This document shows, in pieces, positions 58,380 through 64,000 of a DNA stretch of 64,000 nucleotides. This stretch comes from Parapristionchus giblindavisi (Eukaryota > Nematoda > Chromadorea > Rhabditida > Diplogasteridae): the NCBI GenBank assembly GCA_943737045.1, contig CALSFV010000010.1, positions 868,001 to 932,000 of the forward strand. Reading direction: 5' to 3'. How positions within the stretch are numbered: position 1 is the first letter of the stretch; each line of letters begins with the position of its first letter. The position numbers and the translations under genes were made by a program. Below the pieces are notes generated by a model. That model saw nothing but the letters and a program-made list of their open reading frames with translations. It was not told where the DNA came from and ran no database searches.

Positions 58380-58910
58380 ATCCTTTTGCCGTCTTCAGGA
58401 ACTCATGAACACATTTTTTTGCTTCAAATATACTATATTTACAGTATAAATGAGAAGAAATCGAGTGGGTCTCTAATCTTAATAGTCATTAATCAATCTT
58501 ATCAATGACAATGATTAGTTCGAAACAAATTATTACTCATGTCTATTTCGTAGTTTATCAAATAATTACACAGGCATTCCTATCTTGGTTGCGTCCAAAA
58601 TTAAAACCATTTATTTTGTTTCCAAAGTGAAAATAGGTTTTAGGTTTTGTTTTCTTATAAATCTTTTTAAAAATTCAAAAAAACCATTACATGCTGTTAG
58701 TTGAATGAAATTAAAAAATATAGATGAATTATCAATGCACAAATTTTAATTGAAATTTTATTTAAATATAGAAATAATGCAAAAATGTATGTTCAGCACA
58801 CAACTCATTCACTAGCCTTAACTACGACCATGTTCAACATCCTGGGATGACGAAAAAAGGATTTGAAAAGAAAAAGGAAAAACGGATTTTTCGGAATTCT
58901 GTCAAATCAA
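58380..58910. other. No gene recognised
   Basis: A+T-rich sequence downstream of the tRNA without repeats or coding signal. Confidence 0.35.
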
Positions 58911-59153
58911 TCAAAATGCTCTGCTAAGAAACCCTAAAATGAAAAAAACGCAGCACTGATTCCTAAACAATGAAAAGACCTTTATTTCAGCACAATCATC
59001 TATTGCCACTAAACGACTGATCAATGGAAAGGTACCCATTGCAAAAGCATAAAGGATTCCTAAAGCTCCTGAACTGTATGTTACACTAATATGTGCGTTA
59101 GGCGAAACAGACAGTGAGTTTAAATATTTGTTAACGAAATAAATGTTGCACAC
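58911..59153 (-). pseudogene. Possible decayed coding fragment, duplicated at 61410-61510
   Basis: An 80-codon minus-strand frame contains SPNAHISVTYSSGALGILYA. A second, broken version at about 61410-61510 reads LPSTHIIVMYILRALGILYA. The similarity covers only about 30 residues. The hydrophobic pattern would suit a membrane receptor, but I cannot name a family. The stretch also shares ATCAGTCGTTTAGT with family X, so it may be repeat-derived. Confidence 0.25.
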
Positions 59154-59620
59154 GTCTATTCTCTAACTGAATCAAGATCAAAGGTATCCCCTCCCAGACG
59201 ACTTCAAGAAAGGCATGGATGGTATGCTTCCATATGACGAAGCGAGGACTTCATGGTTATTTCTACCTATTCTTCTGGACTGATTTTCGCGAATCTATTC
59301 GAAAAGGATGACGAGTAGCGGCTTTGATACTTAAGAACATCTTCAATAGTAGCTGAGAAGAAGTTTAACGAAGAATTATTCAAGATGAAACTACCCCTAT
59401 ATGAGAATTCATTACGTTCAGATTAACCGGTAATTCAGTGTCAAGGATACCTTACAAAATTAAAATAAAACAAATATATTAAGAATGTTTGTGCAGATGT
59501 AAGTAGGTCATCATTTCACGATATCTTTTTACATTTCCAAGGATCTCATATTTCCATTTTTTACGGTTTTGAAATTGTGAATCTTACAATTAGAGAATAC
59601 AGAGCAGCGGATTGGTTAAT
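59154..59620. repeat. Fragment related to the 8073-8252 coding tail
   Basis: TATTCGAAAAGGAT and AGTAGCGGCTTTGATAC match 8073-8105, and CTACCCCTATATGAG aligns poorly with the PCME region. This third copy is full of stops. Confidence 0.35.
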
Positions 59621-60972
59621 TTAAGACAACGGCTCAATGAGATTCCAGGTAGTGCCGGACATCGACCTCACAGATTTGGCTCAAAATTTTTTTGTGGATA
59701 CCCCCATGAGCCCCCATCACCAAATGGGTATTCAAAAGGGCTGGATCCTTGAAACACAGAAGTGGCGGGTTCTCGAAATTTGAAAACTCGATTTTCACCA
59801 AAACAAAATGGAGTGACCTAGGACCAATGTTAGTGTCGATTAATTATAAGTATAAATAGACAACAAAAACTAGATATATGACGGTCCGGAGATCCGATCG
59901 CAAACTGATTTTTTTACTTTCTCAAAACATTCTAAAATTAATTAAAATTTTAAAACAAAAAAGTGCAGTCCAATTTTTTCCTCATCTTATAGAGCAAAAA
60001 ATTCCGCGTCGAATAAGGGAAAAAAATCAAGAATCGAAAGGTACCCCTTTGAGATAAATGGACCTGAAGTTGACCCGAAAATATTTTTGTTTTCAAACCC
60101 CTTCATATTTGTACTCATATTGTAAAACTCGTCGAGTAGAACAACATTCATGTTGAACGTTTTGTCTGAAACTCTTGTACAAGAGAAATACATGAATTTA
60201 GATTTATTGAATCCAAATCTTTTCTATCACTTGTATCTTGAGAAAAAACGACTTTCATAGATTACGACCAACACGAAAGATGATGTACTCGACGAGTGCT
60301 TTTAAATGAGTATAAACATGGTAAGGTTTCGACAACTTTTTTTCATGACCACTTTAGAGGCCATGTTTATCAGAATAGGGGCCAAAAATTTTTTTTCGTT
60401 AGACAACAAATTAAGTATGGATTTTTGAGTTCTACAATATACATAGGCGTAACCAATTTGTGCACAAAAAATATTTTACTTTCGATTTACTCTAAATTGA
60501 CTGAAATACTGTGAAAATAAATTAAACTGATGTATTTCTCTTGTGCATGAGTTTCAGACAAAACGTTCAACATGAAAGTTGTACTACTCGACGAGTTCTT
60601 CAATGTGAGTACAAACATGAGGGGGTTTGAAAACAAAAATATTTTCGGGTCGTCTTCAGGTTCATTTATCTCAAAACACGGGTCGATCGATTTTTGATTT
60701 TTTTGCCTCATTCGACGCGGAATTTTTTACTCTATAAAATCAATTAAAAAATGGACTGCCGTTTTTTGTTTTAAAATTTTAATTAATTTTAGAATGTATT
60801 GGGAAAGTAAAAAAATCGGTTTGCGAACGGATCTCCGGACCGTCATATATCTAGTTTATGTTGTCTATTTATACTTATAATTAATCCACAAAAAAATTTT
60901 GAGCCAAATCGGTGGGGTCGATGTCCGGGGTCAGTGGCTCAACCCTCGAATCTTACTGAACCGGTGTCTTAA
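59621..60972. mobile_element. TTAA-flanked palindromic element, copy C
   Basis: TTAA at 59621-59624 and 60969-60972; ends GACAACGGCTCAATGAG and GACACCGGTTCAGTAAG (inverse). The right arm has lost about 150 bp near 60880, compared with copies A and B. The shared frame (LSETHAQEKY version) is present at 60487-60711. Confidence 0.85.
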
Positions 60973-63314
60973 AACATCATAATTTCACAAATCGTGAAAT
61001 GGTTAATAAGCAAGATAAGATTATTGTTTGGTGGAATTTTTATGACGATTTGCTTTCACAGACAACTTCGATAGACAACTTTGTATCTGGCTTATTCGCA
61101 CGAAGTATCGCGAATTGAGAGTTACGTCCCTATCATATGGTTTAAATGGATGGCTTACTTAGGAAATTTTCAATCTTGGAGAAATAATGAAAAAAAATTG
61201 GATAACGTGAACTAACCAACCTATTCTAGGATGTGTTTCAGCTTGGAAAACCAAGTTGTGACGATCCTTTGCTAACAGTACTAGTATTCGCTCATTTTCT
61301 ATTAAGTACACTTTGTGAAGCTATTGACTACATTTTTTACACACAGCATGAAAGATTCAAAACGCGAAAAGTACCCAAATCGAATATTTTAATCCCATTT
61401 TATATTATCGACATATCGCTATTTCGACGAAACTATTACACCAAAGCATAAAGGATTCCTAAAGCTCTTAAAATGTACATCACAATAATGTGTGTGCTAG
61501 GCAATATAGAGAAAAAATAATAGGAAATAAATTTTGCCCATGTTTGATTTTCAATCATATTATGGTATTATTTTATTTATTTATTTTTTTTATTACTGTT
61601 AATGCTTGGAACTAAATGGTCAGAATCAGAACATTTGCATCCGTAGAGAAAAAAGAGCATTTATGAAATTATAAATTTATTATGTTTATGAGATCATTTC
61701 CGGCTTATAGTTAAGTATCTCATATGATTCACAATCATACGAATGGAATGACATAGTCATCATGCATTGCATTCGTCTCTTCATATTTAGACTACACAAT
61801 TTGATCGTGATTAAACTATGAATATTACACGATAGATAAGAGTCGGAAGACATCAAGAAATGTAGTTTAGAAATAAATGATAAGAAATCTGGAAATAGGT
61901 GCGGGAGGTACTCCAGAGATTTCATATGAAAGATTCTTAAGGGGCATTCTTTACAAAACAATATTTTCCCTTCACTTTTTATACAATATTCTTTGCATTA
62001 ACAGTATCACTAAGAACACTTGATTTTGTACGTTTCCTGCTTGTTTCAAAAATCAAGCTTTTAAAAACATTCATTGCTCACAGTAGAAAATAAGCCTTCA
62101 TTATTCTAAAATTAACTGTTCCAGCTGTTGTTGGAGTTAATTCTATCAATTATTATCGGCCTAACTGCAGCCGCTAAACCAATGGAAATGCATAATTATA
62201 TTGTATGAAAATGACAGATCTATGCCGATAAAGAAAAGTGAGGTAAAGGGCGTATTCGTTTATTCAGTGCGTGAAACTCGTAATATTTTTTATTCAAACA
62301 AATTTTCATCGATGTGTATATTTTCGTTTGTGACTCTCAATAGTTATCAATATTTTATCGTTCATAATACACACGATAGTCTCTCTCTCTCTCTTAAAGA
62401 TAAGAACCTCGATATGATTGATAAGAGTGATAAGGAGACGGTTTAGTGGATTATTTATGACGATTTGTTTTCTCTTGAATGATCATTTGTATTCGGTATG
62501 AGTCAGTCAAATTCATTCTACAGAGATCATTGTATTCGGCCCTTTCTCACGGGGTACATCGACCTCGTGACCTGTGGCCAAACTACTAATTTTTTACGAT
62601 TCATTCGTGATTTTAGCGATCAATAATCTGACAGAAAACCATAATGTATTCAGTATTTAAATATAATTTGTTATCTTACTGTCTTCACAGTTCGTTCATG
62701 AATATTTTAGCGTCACTCAACATTTAATAAACGATGATTGATCATATGAATGCATGACATTACATTCTCATCAAACGTTGCACTCGTTTGTACTGTCATC
62801 TTTACGCCAGATCAATTGTTCAAGACTATTGGTTGAAAGATAAGTGAAGAAGACATGAAGAATATTTGGACAAGTTTGTTTTCTGTGTATTGTTGTTTGT
62901 TAGTACAGCAAGCAAGAATTAATCCCATTACAGATCGCAATTACGATTGAATTATAAAACGCGAATCGCGAGTGAATCGACCGGGTTGGGTGGTAGTAGA
63001 AAATTATATTTTATTTACTTCGGTTTAGCGGTGGATAAGGATATCTGTTTATGTTGATAAAAGAACATTTGATGAATGCATTAATGCATATCGTACCACT
63101 CAATTGATGTTAACTTAAAGTATACTTCAAGTGGCAATTAATAAGTGCACATTTTTGTAAAAGAGAGAAATAATATTTTCGTTATATGTTGGAACGGAAA
63201 TTGTATTCAATATTTATTAATACTGACAATAACATATCAATAATGCTGAGTGAGTTAAGTGTAATACTTAAAATTATCATAGTGTCAATAGCAGCTCTGC
63301 TCGACTTCAATCCA
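60973..63314. other. No gene recognised
   Basis: About 2.3 kb. 61410-61510 is the partner of the 58911-59153 fragment. An exon-like frame after TTCCAG at about 62125 (AAKPMEMHNYIV then stop) is short and unsupported. 62640-62720 resembles one end of the AGATGGGGA MITE family. Confidence 0.4.
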
Positions 63315-63635
63315 TCATATCTGAATGATATCCCCAATCGGACGCTTGGCCATACGACGCATACGCTGAAAATATACCACTTATTCCACCCGAGCCTTTC
63401 CATATTTTATAATATAACGATCCAGTTTAAAGGAAAATTTCATGTGAACGATGTTAGGTGAACACGAAATTTTAAAATAGACCCGAAAGGCTTTTCCATG
63501 TCAATCGTACCTTTTCAGCCTTTAATTCACGACAGGAATCAGCGTAGCATTTTGTCACAAGGTACGAGAGAGCGAAAATGATAATTGATGGAATGCAGAA
63601 TACACCGAATATAATGAGACCGAGGAGAAGGGCTT
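63315..63635 (-). CDS. 3' end of a membrane protein gene (partial, two exons)
   Basis: Minus-strand exons 63635-63511 and 63365-63315 have good signals (TTTCAG acceptors, donor GTACGA) and agreeing phases; the upstream intron is phase 1. The visible 57 residues start with a membrane helix ALLLGLIIFGVFCIPSIIIF and continue ALSYLVTKCYADSCRELK. They end with a basic tail RMRRMAKRPIGDIIQI and a TGA stop. A type I or multi-pass protein with a short charged cytosolic tail is likely. I do not recognise the family. Further exons should lie beyond 63636, probably past the window edge; an open stretch at about 63800-63940 could not be joined in phase. Confidence 0.65.
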
Positions 63636-64000
63636 CTGAAAGCAAAGGTTAAGCAATTTTAGAAATTTCTTTACAACAAATCTTATTTAAGAACAGCACA
63701 AAATGTGTTTCAACGATCTGGATAAACGGTTTGCTCCAATTCCCGGGATTAGATCTACAACTTTGCATATTCACAAAAATTTTTATTTGATATTATTTCG
63801 TTGATACGAAAGTTTCTTTACAACGCCTTGAACAATCATTATTTATCTTGTTATTTTTCTGCACGAGGAAGACTTCCTTCCCCTGTTGTTTTCTTGTCAG
63901 TTTATCTAGTCGCCCGACTGAAATGCTTTTTTCCCCGATCGAATTCACATCAGGGTTGTACTATGGATACGTCAAAGTTAAGCCAGCGTTTGCAGATTTT
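63636..64000 (-). other. Probable intron or upstream part of the partial gene
   Basis: No exon could be connected in phase 1 to the exon starting at 63635. A minus-strand frame near 63800-63940 (GRLDKLTRKQQGKEVFLVQK) is open but ends in stops without a suitable donor. Confidence 0.35.

Noticed and set aside
62125..62210. Exon-like frame after TTCCAG ending AAKPMEMHNYIV
   Set aside because: Only 28 codons with no upstream exon found; probably chance.

Overview
The window reads as nuclear DNA of a nematode, most likely a Caenorhabditis species. The evidence is A+T-rich sequence, short introns (down to 45 bp) ending in TTTCAG-like acceptors, acceptor-like sites directly before two start codons (spliced-leader style), a nuclear hormone receptor of the expanded nematode class, and many Tc1/mariner relatives. 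Species assignment is inference.

Gene content is low and sits mainly at the right end. A complete 14-exon nuclear hormone receptor gene (388 aa; 50064-54926, +) converges on a complete 6-exon V-ATPase c-subunit gene (160 aa; 55466-56804, -). A tRNA-Thr(CGU) lies at 58308-58379. The last two exons of a membrane protein gene (63315-63635, -) run in from beyond the right edge. In the left part I found one candidate small secreted peptide gene (11928-12050, -) and a decayed relative at about 16830-16929. I found no operon or pathway linking these genes.

From 1 to about 46000 the window is a dense patchwork of mobile DNA, much of it nested. Left to right: a large palindromic element with tRNA-like B boxes (3480-5702); a foldback (6950-8658); a mariner/maT-like element inside a (TA)n tract (8661-9936); an apparently perfect 359-bp tandem duplication (10384-11101); a TIR element (12690-14142) hosting a mariner-like foldback (13012-13928); further foldbacks (14681-16750); a hAT-like element with a nested MITE (18357-19055); and a dispersed family here called X (19960-22925, 40838-42715 and fragments). 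Three copies of a 1.35-1.5 kb palindromic element flanked by TTAA occur at 20284-21776, 38755-40258 and 59621-60972. One of them cleanly interrupts a non-LTR reverse transcriptase.

The most striking structure is an 11.47-kb inverted repeat (23205-34674) with nearly identical 3.4-kb arms. Its inner boundary falls inside a Tc1-like transposon. Three different Tc1/mariner-type elements here share one architecture: the 5' half is gone and replaced by an inverted copy of the transposase 3' end. This suggests a recurring way of making foldback elements. About 46000-50000 and 61500-63300 contain neither a recognisable gene nor an obvious repeat.
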